A DNA stretch of 64,000 nt, taken from positions 1-64,000 of the forward strand of contig JAIKZQ010000044.1 in the NCBI GenBank assembly GCA_024682075.1, given 5' to 3'. The notes under the pieces are model-generated. The model saw nothing but the letters and a program-made list of their open reading frames with translations, was not told where the DNA came from and did no database searches. The position numbers were made by a program, and so were the translations under genes. The stretch comes from Lachnospiraceae bacterium (GTDB lineage Bacteria > Bacillota > Clostridia > Lachnospirales > Lachnospiraceae). This document shows positions 1 through 8,835 of the stretch, piece by piece; positions within the stretch are counted from its first letter, which is position 1; every line of letters starts with the position of its first letter.

Positions 1-2
1 AC

Positions 3-962
3 AGTGCAGGAAGCATAATGACAGTGGAGTATGTGGATCTCAAGGAAAGCTCCACCGTAAAAGAAGCAATAGACCGGATACGCAGAGTCGGCGTGGATTC
101 GGAGACCATTAATGTATGCTATGTCCTCGACAGCGGAAGACATCTTATAGGAACCGTGGCGCTCAGATATCTCCTGCTCTCAAAGGATGACGAAGTGATT
201 GGGGACATAATGCATGAAAATGTCATTGCACTGAACACTCTGATGGACCAGGAAGAGGTTGCATCACAGTTCAAGAAATACGACTTCACAACGATGCCGG
301 TAGTTGACAACGAGAACAGGCTTGTCGGCATCATCACCGTCGATGACATCGTCGATATCATGGAAGAAGAAGCCACCGAGGACATGGAAAAGATGGCAGC
401 TATTCTCCCTTCCGACAAGACATACATGAAGACAGGCGTCATGGAGACTTACAAGAAAAGGATCCCTTGGCTTCTCCTTCTCATGGTTAGTGCAACATTC
501 ACCGGAGCCATCATCAAGTCATTCGAGGACGCGCTCAGTGTCTGTGCGGTACTTGTAGCTTACATTCCCATGCTCATGGACACGGGAGGAAATGCGGGAG
601 GACAAGCTTCCGTAACCGTCATCCGTGGACTCTCGCTTGGAGAAATAGAATACTCGGATGTTCCGAAAGTCATATGGAAAGAGATACGGGTCGCAGTATT
701 CTGCGGGCTGACACTTGCTGCAGCCAACTTTGTTAAGCTACTGGTCTTCGACCGCCTTACAATTTTAGTGGCACTCACCATATGCCTGACTCTCATTGCG
801 GCAGTTCTCATGGCAATGCTCATCGGATGCATGCTTCCCGTCGGTGCAAAGCGTCTCGGCTTCGACCCTGCAGTCATGGCGAGCCCCTTCATCACTACCA
901 TCGTGGACGCCCTCTCACTGCTCGCATATTTCAGGATTGCAACGATGATACTGAAGCTATAG
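3..962 (+). CDS. mgtE: Magnesium transporter MgtE, 5'-truncated by window edge
   Basis: MgtE is a dimeric Mg2+ channel of the inner membrane gated by cytoplasmic CBS domains. The frame is open from base 3 and reads SAGSIM before the ATG at 18; this is the conserved entry to the CBS region, so that ATG is internal and the N domain lies outside the window. Counting from the ATG, two CBS repeats fill about residues 1-125. The five-helix pore domain follows from about 148, with the conserved MDTGGNAGGQ segment near 187-196. The 3' end is complete. No regulatory element is visible because the 5' end is missing. Confidence 0.95.
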   Translation, partial: SAGSIMTVEYVDLKESSTVKEAIDRIRRVGVDSETINVCYVLDSGRHLIGTVALRYLLLSKDDEVIGDIMHENVIALNTLMDQEEVASQFKKYDFTTMPVVDNENRLVGIITVDDIVDIMEEEATEDMEKMAAILPSDKTYMKTGVMETYKKRIPWLLLLMVSATFTGAIIKSFEDALSVCAVLVAYIPMLMDTGGNAGGQASVTVIRGLSLGEIEYSDVPKVIWKEIRVAVFCGLTLAAANFVKLLVFDRLTILVALTICLTLIAAVLMAMLIGCMLPVGAKRLGFDPAVMASPFITTIVDALSLLAYFRIATMILKL

Positions 963-974
963 AACCCTGTCTTT

Positions 975-993
975 GAGCATATGTTATGTGCTC
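975..993 (+). terminator. Possible terminator after mgtE
   Basis: GAGCAyAt and its complement form a short stem-loop 12 bases after the mgtE stop, followed by a T-rich stretch. It lies between convergent genes and could stop transcripts from both sides. The stem is short, so this is tentative. Confidence 0.35.
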
Positions 994-1009
994 TTTGATC
1001 TTCCCGGCA

Positions 1010-1678
1010 TCAAATACAACGATAAAAAAACATAACTGACAGCCCAAGAAACATAAAAGCATTTGCGATATTTCCTTTTGCGGGAGCTTTAGTAGGTGCA
1101 AGGATAAGGAATGCCGGAAAAGTATTGAAAATGCACGCCCATCTCGGCAGATCAGTCTTTCCTGCTACCACAAGAACAAAAAATATGACGGCAAATACCA
1201 GTAATCCAACATAAGCTATCGCAGCAATGGCTGTACTCTTAAAAAAATCCATAACTGCTTTCAATGCTTCTTCTGTTCTTCCCAGTTTTACATAGAACCA
1301 CTCAACAGCCCCGCACAGAACATGGTGTGCCGAGATCAAAACAATAAAGAACATTGATGCTACAAGCATAATGCCACCGATCACAGGACTTGTCTCCGAG
1401 ATCCATCTGCTTATCTCTATATATCCGAAACCGGCCATGAAAAGGGCAAACACTCCCATGAGCATAGCCAGCTCAATCTGCTTTAACGCCATCGAAGAAA
1501 ATGTCTTTTGCATCTTTGCATTATCTTTTATATCCGAAAACTCAAACCTTCCGTCCTTTGTATAAGCCAGCATACAATCCGTTATCCCGCAGATCACATG
1601 ACCTAATGCTGCTATTATGAGAACCGTAATCATGATCATCTCCCTGTCATTTTCTTTTCCGAACTCAAAGAATTTCAT
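1010..1678 (-). CDS. Polytopic membrane protein of unknown function
   Basis: Not recognised. The 222-residue protein has about six hydrophobic segments (near 15-33, 67-87, 97-118, 145-170, 183-200 and 207-221). A polar loop carries HHVLCGAVEWFY around residue 120, which would place two histidines and a cysteine next to the membrane. It is the last gene of the minus-strand string that begins at the Mn riboswitch near 13.1 kb and starts 15 bases after the stop of the hydrolase-methyltransferase gene. The neighbouring DUF6796-like proteins have similar length and hydrophobicity, but I see no convincing shared motif with them. Confidence 0.75.
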   Translation of the reverse strand: MKFFEFGKENDREMIMITVLIIAALGHVICGITDCMLAYTKDGRFEFSDIKDNAKMQKTFSSMALKQIELAMLMGVFALFMAGFGYIEISRWISETSPVIGGIMLVASMFFIVLISAHHVLCGAVEWFYVKLGRTEEALKAVMDFFKSTAIAAIAYVGLLVFAVIFFVLVVAGKTDLPRWACIFNTFPAFLILAPTKAPAKGNIANAFMFLGLSVMFFYRCI

Positions 1679-1693
1679 AACAGTATCTTTTCC

Positions 1694-3100
1694 TTATTTC
1701 TTAGCGATGCATTGAAATGAGAAAGGTGAAATCTTTCTATACTTCACCTTCCTGAATCCGGCCTTTTTCATAAAACCAATTATCTCTGTCTTGTTATACA
1801 TCTTTACATCACCGGCTTTCATTCGTGGGAAAGCGAAATTTGCAACAGCTCTGATTGGAGGAATACAATCCATATCATTCAAAAGAAGGTATCCTCCGTT
1901 TTTCAGAATACGATACATTTCGTCAACCGCTTTCTGCGGATGAGGATAATGATGGATGCTCATGTTACATGTGACAACTCTGTATTGCTTATCCTCAAGA
2001 GGCATATTTTCGGAATCTCCCACTGTCACAATAGCGGTATCCGAAAGCCTTGATCTTGTCTCCTCTATCATTTCCTCCGAAAGGTCCAGTGCATTCAGCT
2101 GTATATAAGGAAAATTTTTCTGAACAGCTTCCAGAAATGCACCGGGACCGCAGCCGATATCTATAAGCCTGTCCGGAGCAATCTTCTTAATGACGGAAAG
2201 AGCGTATTTATAATCATGCCGCCAGTATCCGCCGTGAGCCAGTTTAGATTTTCTGTGTGTATTAAAGTAATTCCTGGATTTTGATTTGGCATCATTCCCG
2301 AAAGATATATTTGTATACTCCATATTCTGCCCGTTATAAAAGTCTATTGCCTTCGATGCAAACTCCTTGGGATGCATCATTACAAATTCGCCGTGCATCA
2401 TATTAGGTATCTTTACAAGTTCCAACGACGGAAGATATTTCTGATACCACTTCAGATCACGGAATCTGGATCCCCACTCTTCAGTCCCGACCCAGAATTG
2501 TATTTCGGTATCAAGTTTTGGTGCCGGGTGTGGAACAGAGTAATTATTCGCGGACCAGAATATATTCCAGATTGTCTTGTTGCTGTATGTTTTCAGGTAC
2601 TGTTTTATCTCTTCATATTCCTCATCCGCCCTCTTAGGATCTCTTGCAAATCGCTCGGGCGGAAACGCAGCCTTCATCAACCCTTTTGATGCCCTTCCCG
2701 CCTTAAACATCAGCCAATCTCTAACACACAGCATTTTGCGGATCAATTCAGGGTATTCATATGGTGCTGTTCCGGCATCTATGATTGCCTTCTTAACAGG
2801 AATGCCGGTACTTACCAGAAATCGCATAGCCATACCGCCGCCATAACTAAGACCATAAAGTGCATCCAACTTACTTATCCCATGTTTTCCGAGCCAACCT
2901 GACACATCATACACAGTCTTCTCAACAGATATAAATTCTGTGTGTTCTTCAGGATCCTGAGCGTCCGGCACTACCAGCAGCACATGAAAGTTTTTTGCAA
3001 GTTCTTCAGCAGCAAAAGCATGATCCTGCCACGATTCACAGCTTCCCGGGAAAAACAGTAATACCCTGTCCTTTTCTGCTCCGTATTCTCTGATATACAT
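1694..3100 (-). CDS. Fusion: alpha/beta hydrolase + SAM-dependent methyltransferase
   Basis: The 468-residue protein has two enzymes in one chain. Residues 1-255 form an alpha/beta hydrolase with the nucleophile elbow GLSYGGG (Ser85) and a late histidine in MMHGE (His236). Residues 265-468 form a class I methyltransferase with the SAM-binding motif IDIGCGPG (about 313-320) and the post-motif region NMSIHHYPHP. The order suggests hydrolysis of an ester or amide and methyl transfer on the same small molecule, but the substrate is unknown. The frame is continuous with no sign of sequencing fusion. A 98-base gap separates it from the preceding gene. Confidence 0.88.
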   Translation of the reverse strand: MYIREYGAEKDRVLLFFPGSCESWQDHAFAAEELAKNFHVLLVVPDAQDPEEHTEFISVEKTVYDVSGWLGKHGISKLDALYGLSYGGGMAMRFLVSTGIPVKKAIIDAGTAPYEYPELIRKMLCVRDWLMFKAGRASKGLMKAAFPPERFARDPKRADEEYEEIKQYLKTYSNKTIWNIFWSANNYSVPHPAPKLDTEIQFWVGTEEWGSRFRDLKWYQKYLPSLELVKIPNMMHGEFVMMHPKEFASKAIDFYNGQNMEYTNISFGNDAKSKSRNYFNTHRKSKLAHGGYWRHDYKYALSVIKKIAPDRLIDIGCGPGAFLEAVQKNFPYIQLNALDLSEEMIEETRSRLSDTAIVTVGDSENMPLEDKQYRVVTCNMSIHHYPHPQKAVDEMYRILKNGGYLLLNDMDCIPPIRAVANFAFPRMKAGDVKMYNKTEIIGFMKKAGFRKVKYRKISPFSFQCIAKK

Positions 3101-3198
3101 ACACTTAAGCCCTCATTTTACGTTCTTTCTCTCCTTAAGAACAAATGGCATTGCTCTTTCACATCAAATTCTTTTAACGCAACATCTAACTCTTCCCT

Positions 3199-3693
3199 TT
3201 ATCTGAACAGCATAAAAATGCCGGCTGTTAACAAGCTTAAAAACGGGTACAGGATAATCCTGACTATCTGCTTTTTATTATTAAAGCCTCGATCCTTCCA
3301 TCCTTCACATTCTTCAGTCTCAGGGAATATCTTTTTAAAGTATCCGACAGTCATCACAAGCCACTGATCCTGCACTATGATATCGAAGATTTTCATCACA
3401 TACAGCAGAACAATAAATCTCAGAGCAAGATGCAGATATCCAACATCGTTTCGAATACTGTCCATCCCAATGTATATAATTCCGGCCAGCATCGATATCA
3501 GAAAAAATGCCAAAAGACAATGTGCTATTATCTGTTTATATTTCGGAGGATCTGTATGATCTTTAGCGGCTTCTCTTACATCCTCGGGCAAAAAACGCAA
3601 TACAACCGAAGATTTTGCCATCGGACTTGCGATCACGATGACAAGTAACTCTATCACGCATAGTATCAATGCAATGAAGATAGTCTTAATCAT
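3199..3693 (-). CDS. Small four-helix membrane protein, subfamily 1
   Basis: Unknown function, 164 residues. There are four hydrophobic segments: an N-terminal helix, then after a charged 30-residue loop one at 58-78, one at 92-110, and a last one near 145-163. The third helix and what follows it (IFDII..D....M..G.F..IFPE) match the product at 5918-6415 (IYDMV..D....M...FF...FPE), so the two are paralogues. The start overlaps the stop of the DUF6796-like gene at 3690 by four bases, showing translational coupling. A second pair of the same size lies at 5403-5897 and 8318-8806. Confidence 0.8.
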   Translation of the reverse strand: MIKTIFIALILCVIELLVIVIASPMAKSSVVLRFLPEDVREAAKDHTDPPKYKQIIAHCLLAFFLISMLAGIIYIGMDSIRNDVGYLHLALRFIVLLYVMKIFDIIVQDQWLVMTVGYFKKIFPETEECEGWKDRGFNNKKQIVRIILYPFLSLLTAGIFMLFR

Positions 3694-4427
3694 CCTTTAA
3701 GTTCCCCGGTGCATTCCATCTCTTTCAGCAAAAACAGACCAAGCATCAGCACAAGTGCATGCCCAAATGATTCCGTTCCATGATCAAGCTGGTTTACAGG
3801 CCATGGGAACAATGTGAACAGATTACCGATTATTCCCGGCAGCATCATAGGATTGCAAAGAGTTGCCACAATTCTCGCCCCTGTACTCTTAAGAGGTATA
3901 ACTTTCTTCCAGACCAGAGTTATCATGATCACTGTTAATCCGATGTCACACAAAACATAGGCAATGATCATAGGTGTTGCATTGGCATAAAAAACTCTGT
4001 TCGCAATATCCGCGGCAGCATGCATATCACCATAGGTTTGATATACATATTTAAATATCAATGCTTCAGTCATAAAAACGGCATGCACATATGCCCATGA
4101 AACCGTGCCTGTTATATAGGCGACTCTGAACAATCTTACCCATATATGATTCCTTGAATTGCCCTGTCGCAATACATGTTTTTTCAAAAGCCCATACATA
4201 CAGTGAAAACCCATGTAGTAAAGAAATGTTCCGGCAAAACCGCAGAGAATGCTGGCATACATTCGCCAGGTTCCCATTTCAAGATATGCGACCCTGACCA
4301 TGAAACCTATGCTTTCCGTAGTCTGTCCATTTCCGGTTGCGGCAAACAGAAAATCTCCGATCACATATAAAAGGCACCCTATAATTCCTGCGATCAAAAG
4401 TCTCTTGTTTTTATCATATGTTTTCAT
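3690..4427 (-). CDS. DUF6796-like membrane protein
   Basis: 245 residues, strongly hydrophobic, with about seven membrane segments. The early GDFLFAATG segment, an RMYASILCGFAGTFLYYMG helix and a late NP turn before a long hydrophobic region fit the DUF6796 group as I know it; its function is undefined. A relative lies at 7328-8038 (GGDMVLGWG, ATLGMIGITIES). The gene starts 25 bases after the preceding hydrolase and its stop overlaps the next start. The family name is recalled rather than searched. Confidence 0.7.
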   Translation of the reverse strand: MKTYDKNKRLLIAGIIGCLLYVIGDFLFAATGNGQTTESIGFMVRVAYLEMGTWRMYASILCGFAGTFLYYMGFHCMYGLLKKHVLRQGNSRNHIWVRLFRVAYITGTVSWAYVHAVFMTEALIFKYVYQTYGDMHAAADIANRVFYANATPMIIAYVLCDIGLTVIMITLVWKKVIPLKSTGARIVATLCNPMMLPGIIGNLFTLFPWPVNQLDHGTESFGHALVLMLGLFLLKEMECTGELKG

Positions 4428-4452
4428 ATTTCTCCTAGTGGCAATCCCTTAT

Positions 4453-5373
4453 TTACCAGTTTTTCAATGCCCTCTGAACCTTTCTGTCTATATCAATCCT
4501 TGTCTCCCTGCACTCCTTAGGATGTTCCTTTGCAGATTTGAAAAGCTTACCAAGAATAAACTCACTTCCGAATGGCAATACCATTTTGATCATGGATTCG
4601 GGAAAGACAAAATGCGTGCCATATTCATAGACAAGGGCATCATATGTACATTCATGTGGAAGAGACTTCAGTCTTTCATCCATTCTCCGAACATACTTAT
4701 ATGCATTCCAGAGTGTATCGTCTTTAGCACCTACCATAAGGACATGTCCATGGATGTTTTCTACCTTGATCTTCTCATCCTCCTGCAAAGGATGCCTTCT
4801 CTCGCTTTCCTCGAACATCTCTACCGAACAGAGCATATTGCCTGTCCCTTTAGTCTCCTCCATGATCCTCTGCCAGTATTCAGGATGCCTGTATGCAAAA
4901 GGAAAATAAGTGAGCGGCTTCCCATGATAAGAAACCGTAGATTCACCATCACCGGGTCTTTCCTTCATTCCATCCTTACCATCCTGATAGAATCCCTCCA
5001 TGACAAAATCACTTGGAGTAAACGCAAGTGTCATGGTGATATCGCTAAAATATGAAGCTGCAATCAGTGCAAGCATCCCGGTTGTGGAACCGCCGATTAT
5101 TCCGATCTTTGAATTTCCCCGTGATTTCAGATAGGCTATAGCCTTCTCAAAACGCTCCAATGGATAATTGTGATGCCCGTAATCTTTTTTGGCAGGCGCC
5201 ATAGCAAGACAGTTGTACCCTCTTCCGCGAAGCCATTTCACAGCATTTCTGCACAGTAAACCGTCTACATCATCACCCAGCATGACAATAAACGCATGAT
5301 CACTCTCACTCTTATTTGGATAGTACGCTCCGTAAAATCCACCTTTTTCAGGCTCAAACATAAAACCTTTCAT
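4453..5373 (-). CDS. Alpha/beta hydrolase, BAAT C-terminal-like
   Basis: 306 residues with an intact hydrolase triad pattern: the nucleophile Ser96 in GGSTTG, an acid in AKDD (about 218-219) and His254 in YGTHF. The fold and spacing resemble the acyl-CoA thioesterase / bile-acid-CoA acyltransferase C-terminal domain, so an acyl ester or thioester substrate is likely but unproven. No signal peptide is visible, so it is cytoplasmic. The ATG has AAGGA eight bases upstream. It is the second hydrolase in the riboswitch-led string, beside two methyltransferase genes. Confidence 0.82.
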   Translation of the reverse strand: MKGFMFEPEKGGFYGAYYPNKSESDHAFIVMLGDDVDGLLCRNAVKWLRGRGYNCLAMAPAKKDYGHHNYPLERFEKAIAYLKSRGNSKIGIIGGSTTGMLALIAASYFSDITMTLAFTPSDFVMEGFYQDGKDGMKERPGDGESTVSYHGKPLTYFPFAYRHPEYWQRIMEETKGTGNMLCSVEMFEESERRHPLQEDEKIKVENIHGHVLMVGAKDDTLWNAYKYVRRMDERLKSLPHECTYDALVYEYGTHFVFPESMIKMVLPFGSEFILGKLFKSAKEHPKECRETRIDIDRKVQRALKNW

Positions 5374-5402
5374 ATTCTAATTCCTTATCCGGATTCCCTC
5401 TT

Positions 5403-5897
5403 TTACTCAAGTATCAGGCACATAATGCCCGAAAGAATTGCTGATATGATTGCCATTCCGACAGTACCCATGATCCATTTTTTTATCTTGTCATTTGTTT
5501 TTATATATGGCATAAGATCCTCTGTTCCCGGAATGATCCACGCATTGGTGTGACCGACCCAATATCCGTCCACAAGAATCCTGTCGATCAGGTTCATGAT
5601 GGAAAGGATTAAAAACATCTGCCAGAATCCGCTTATAAAACCTCTCGCTCCATTGATTGCATAAGCACACACAAGGACATAAACGAAATATCCGGGGATG
5701 CACATGGATTTAAAAAGGATACTCCTTCTATTTATCTCTTCGGCTGAGGTAAGCCCTTTTTCAATCACGCGTCTTTGAACTTCGCTGGTATACATATGAA
5801 CCATGCCAATCGCACCGTTTCTGATTCCTATGGCACAAATCAGAAACAAAAGGAAACCCAGAAGGAGGCCTTCTAAAACAACCTTGCAAATCAACAT
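5403..5897 (-). CDS. Small four-helix membrane protein, subfamily 2
   Basis: Unknown function, 164 residues with four hydrophobic segments. The conserved central stretch IDRILVDGYWVGH followed by IPGTED matches FDALVLDCGWFCH...IPGTED in the product at 8318-8806, so these two are paralogues. Topology and length also match the other pair (3199-3693 and 5918-6415). The acidic residues in or next to helix three and the invariant IPGTED turn are the best candidates for a functional site. It follows the preceding gene by 20 bases. Confidence 0.8.
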   Translation of the reverse strand: MLICKVVLEGLLLGFLLFLICAIGIRNGAIGMVHMYTSEVQRRVIEKGLTSAEEINRRSILFKSMCIPGYFVYVLVCAYAINGARGFISGFWQMFLILSIMNLIDRILVDGYWVGHTNAWIIPGTEDLMPYIKTNDKIKKWIMGTVGMAIISAILSGIMCLILE

Positions 5898-5917
5898 AAA
5901 ATATCACCTCATTGTCT

Positions 5918-6415
5918 TCAAAACATAGAACAGATCCATGCCGCCAGAGCTGATGCCGCAGGAAATATCACCAGAAGTTTCAGCAGCTGGCTCTTAATGT
6001 TATAGCCATACTTTCTGTTTGCATATGCACTCTTCACTTCAGGAAAATAAAACTGAAAAAAATGGAACTTCATAAGCAGAAAATAATCAAAACAGACCAT
6101 GTCGTAGATCTTATATATCGTAAAGATCAGCACAAATCTTAGGAAGAACTGCATGAATGTAAAATCACTTCTGAAACCATCCCAGATTGAGATAATACCA
6201 ACACCGATGATCATAAGAAAACTGAAAACCATAAGTGTCCATCCGATGCATCTTGCACCGTAGAACAATTCTTCATCCCTGGGCACTAGTGCTTCCTGTG
6301 CCTCTTTCGGTGCGGAAGAAAAGAATTTCTTATCCTGAATAAAAGCAACAGCAGCAAACATCATAAGGGTGATTGCCACGCAAAAGACAATTGCAAGAAA
6401 AAATGTTAAAAGCAT
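5918..6415 (-). CDS. Small four-helix membrane protein, subfamily 1
   Basis: Unknown function, 165 residues, four hydrophobic segments. It shares with the product at 3199-3693 the motif (I)(F/Y)D-x5-D near the third helix and a following FPE. The region is rich in aromatic residues (FHFFQFYFPE). It lies between a membrane-anchored methyltransferase and a subfamily 2 paralogue, so one member of each subfamily is adjacent. That adjacency would allow a heteromeric membrane complex, though nothing in the sequence proves one. Confidence 0.8.
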   Translation of the reverse strand: MLLTFFLAIVFCVAITLMMFAAVAFIQDKKFFSSAPKEAQEALVPRDEELFYGARCIGWTLMVFSFLMIIGVGIISIWDGFRSDFTFMQFFLRFVLIFTIYKIYDMVCFDYFLLMKFHFFQFYFPEVKSAYANRKYGYNIKSQLLKLLVIFPAASALAAWICSMF

Positions 6416-6453
6416 GATATAACTGCCTCCTTTTCTTCAGCAGACCCGCATTT

Positions 6454-7245
6454 TTATTTCCTGCCTACCAATAGTGTGGATCCTGAAAGTTCCATCCAGA
6501 GAGCCTCAAATCTGCTCATAAACATTCCGTTTGTCGTATCGATAAGCTTTACTTCCGAATAACCCATGTCCTTTAGCTTCCGAGCAAAAGCCTGAATATC
6601 TCCGTATCTTCCTTTAGACATGATGTCATGAATAGCAAATGTTCCGCCCTTTTTAAGTGTACGCAGGGTTTCAAGTAATATTGCCTGACGATCACTGCTC
6701 GGAATATTGTGATAAACGTAATTGCTTACCACCGCATCAAACGTCTCATCTTCAAAGGGCAGTTTGCATGCATCTCCCTGCATGAATGAAGTATTGCTGA
6801 CGCCTTCAGCCTTTGAATTGTTTTCACAAAGCTGTTTTGAAAAAGAAGCGTATTCCTTTCCCCAGCGGTCAATACCTTGTAATTCAGCTTTAGGATTTCT
6901 TTTTGCACAGGCTATGGTAAGAGCTCCGCTTCCGCATCCTACGTCAAGCCCCTTGCCACCATCCGGAATGCTGACATACGCCGCGATTCCATCAATGATA
7001 TGCTTTGACAACTGACGTTTCCCGTTGTACGAAAACGCTCTGTACATAAGATACATCCACAATGTAATAAATACTGACAGGATGGTCAGAACAAGAAGAA
7101 TTATGCTTACAACGCTCTTTATCTTACTATCCGGCAATACCGGTAATATTCCTAATATGACATAAAGCAGCAGCCCCACCCCGGCTATTCCCGCTGTTCC
7201 AAGCACCATTCCTTTCGGCATCCAGTTTTTGTAATCCGCTTTCAT
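6454..7245 (-). CDS. Membrane-anchored SAM-dependent methyltransferase
   Basis: Class I methyltransferase of 263 residues with two N-terminal membrane helices (about 13-35 and 44-68) placing the catalytic domain at the membrane face. The SAM motif GLDVGCGSGA is at 99-108, followed by acidic GIDRWG and the SNYVYHNIP segment. I chose the ATG at 7245 because AAAGGCGGG precedes it by five bases; the longer frame to 7335 begins with TTG inside the upstream gene and has no ribosome site. A lipid or other hydrophobic substrate is a reasonable inference from the anchor. Confidence 0.85.
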   Translation of the reverse strand: MKADYKNWMPKGMVLGTAGIAGVGLLLYVILGILPVLPDSKIKSVVSIILLVLTILSVFITLWMYLMYRAFSYNGKRQLSKHIIDGIAAYVSIPDGGKGLDVGCGSGALTIACAKRNPKAELQGIDRWGKEYASFSKQLCENNSKAEGVSNTSFMQGDACKLPFEDETFDAVVSNYVYHNIPSSDRQAILLETLRTLKKGGTFAIHDIMSKGRYGDIQAFARKLKDMGYSEVKLIDTTNGMFMSRFEALWMELSGSTLLVGRK

Positions 7246-7327
7246 TTTTCCCGCCTTTCTTTGACATATCATATCAATTAACTGCTTTGCACAATTAGCA
7301 CCAGCTAACTCTATAGCAAAAAAACAA

Positions 7328-8038
7328 TCAGTCAATCATATCGTTTTTCTTGGCTTTGAGCATATTCAGGAGCAGTCCGGTAAATGTCACAAGACTTCCG
7401 AAACTAAGCCATCCCGTCGATATGGCGTATGCCCATGCATGTTCGCCTGCAAATTTCATGATCACTATATCGATTATTCCCACAAACATCGAAAACACAC
7501 AGCACCATTCGGGATAAGGCGTCTTTCCCTTAGCAAATGCCATTATCTGAACTATATTCATGATCATGAAAAAAACGAAAAAGATTCCGGTAACCGGAAC
7601 AAGAAACATTTTGGCAAATTTCAGTGCTTCATCGATTGCCCGGTAATAATCTATCCTTGCGATAACGTTATGAAGATATATCGTGGCGCAGCACATAACA
7701 TGACAAAATGGTCCGAACACAAGCATTCCGATGAGACCTGCTCTGTAGGCATGTGCATACTTTAGGGATTTAGATGCAATAAGCCTGTATATTCCAAAGA
7801 AACACATGGATTCGATAGTGATCCCTATCATTCCCAGTGTAGCAGACCAGAATATCCTTGAATCCGAGACTTCATTATATCTGGAAAAGTATTGTTCCAT
7901 CCCGGTCAGTGACGGATCGGGTATTCCCCATCCAAGGACCATATCTCCACCGACAAGTGCCAAAAGTGAAGCTATTATTCCAAGTTTAAAAAGATGTGCT
8001 ATCCTGTCCCAATCCGGTTTCACATATTCCGTATTCAT
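7328..8038 (-). CDS. DUF6796-like membrane protein
   Basis: 236 residues with about six membrane helices; GGDMVLGWGIPDP near residue 30 and the helix SATLGMIGITIESMCFFGIY are the family-like features. It resembles the product at 3690-4427. Its ATG overlaps the TGA of the decayed ATC-hydrolase frame immediately upstream (ATGA), so it once was, and may still be, translationally coupled to that gene. Function unknown. Confidence 0.72.
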   Translation of the reverse strand: MNTEYVKPDWDRIAHLFKLGIIASLLALVGGDMVLGWGIPDPSLTGMEQYFSRYNEVSDSRIFWSATLGMIGITIESMCFFGIYRLIASKSLKYAHAYRAGLIGMLVFGPFCHVMCCATIYLHNVIARIDYYRAIDEALKFAKMFLVPVTGIFFVFFMIMNIVQIMAFAKGKTPYPEWCCVFSMFVGIIDIVIMKFAGEHAWAYAISTGWLSFGSLVTFTGLLLNMLKAKKNDMID

Positions 8039-8296
8039 ACAATCTTTCCTTTATAATTCATCGCAGTTTCACTATTATCCGGCACATACCAGTAATCGCA
8101 GGAATCAGCACCGGTTGCTACCGTATGTGTTCTTATCAGCTTTGCATGCATCAGTTTGGCATAAGCATGATCAAGCGCACACATATGTGCTTTCTATGAT
8201 ACGATCCATCTCATCCGGAAAATGCTTTCTCAGATATCTCCGGATAGCTTTTAACACCATCTTTTCCATAATCGGTCTTCCTGTATCATCTGCCAT
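8035..8296 (-). pseudogene. Decayed ATC-hydrolase-like gene with deletion and frameshift
   Basis: An ATG at 8296 opens 41 codons (8296-8171) that look like the N-terminal helix region of an ATC-hydrolase-type protein (RRYLRKHFPDEMDRIIES). The frame then stops. In the next frame, from about 8180 to 8035, the text reads LIRTHTVATGADSCDYWY, which is the typical C-terminal signature of L-2-amino-thiazoline-4-carboxylate hydrolase-like proteins (R-T-x-T-x-A-x-G-x-x-x-C-D). About 130 middle residues are missing. The final TGA overlaps the next gene's ATG. An intact relative lies at 8836-9534. Confidence 0.7.
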
Positions 8297-8317
8297 AAAT
8301 ATTGATCTATATTCATG

Positions 8318-8806
8318 TCATGCCATCAGCATGACAACCAAGCCTACAACAGCGCAAGCCGGCAGTCCCAAAAGAGATCCTATACAGCTTTGTTTGATGT
8401 GAAACAGAAAGTCATGATACTCTTCCATATCCTCTGTTCCGGGGATGCGAACGCGTTTGGAATGACAGAACCATCCGCAGTCAAGTACCAAAGCATCAAA
8501 CCATGTAATAGCCATCCAGATGATATATGTATATCCGAACCCCTGCAGGAAAGTCTGTGCATGATTTATCTTAACCATCACCAATGCTGCTACTGCTATC
8601 AGTACAATGATGGCTGCTCCCTTTCGAACCAGATCCTTCGCTTCAAATCTATTTGTCGTCTCTTTAGTCATGCCCAGTTCAACACACCTTTTACGTATTG
8701 CCGGAGGATAATCGCTAATAACGCCAATAGGATCCTTGGCTGTCATAGGCACAACTATCAGTGAAAACAATGTAATAGCAATCAGACATTCAATAAACAG
8801 GATCAT
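8318..8806 (-). CDS. Small four-helix membrane protein, subfamily 2
   Basis: Unknown function, 162 residues with four hydrophobic segments (first at 3-20, then 63-82, 92-112 and 145-161). It shares the aromatic/acidic centre and the IPGTED turn with the product at 5403-5897. A charged loop at 30-58 contains a CVELGMTKE stretch comparable with VIEKGLTSAE in the paralogue. It lies between an intact ATC-hydrolase-like gene and the remnant of another one. Confidence 0.8.
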   Translation of the reverse strand: MILFIECLIAITLFSLIVVPMTAKDPIGVISDYPPAIRKRCVELGMTKETTNRFEAKDLVRKGAAIIVLIAVAALVMVKINHAQTFLQGFGYTYIIWMAITWFDALVLDCGWFCHSKRVRIPGTEDMEEYHDFLFHIKQSCIGSLLGLPACAVVGLVVMLMA

Positions 8807-8835
8807 ATTATTTCCTCACCTTCTATACTAAATGA

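Noticed and set aside
18..20. ATG at 18 as the true mgtE start
   Set aside because: The frame is open upstream and reads the conserved SAGSIM motif, and the N domain is missing, so the gene begins outside the window.
4249..5055. 268-codon plus-strand open frame
   Set aside because: Overlaps two minus-strand genes with good motifs and ribosome sites; it has no domain of its own.
7806..8402. 198-codon plus-strand open frame across the 8.0-8.3 kb gap
   Set aside because: The minus strand of this gap contains ATC-hydrolase-like signatures in two frames, which explains the stretch better; the plus frame has no domain.
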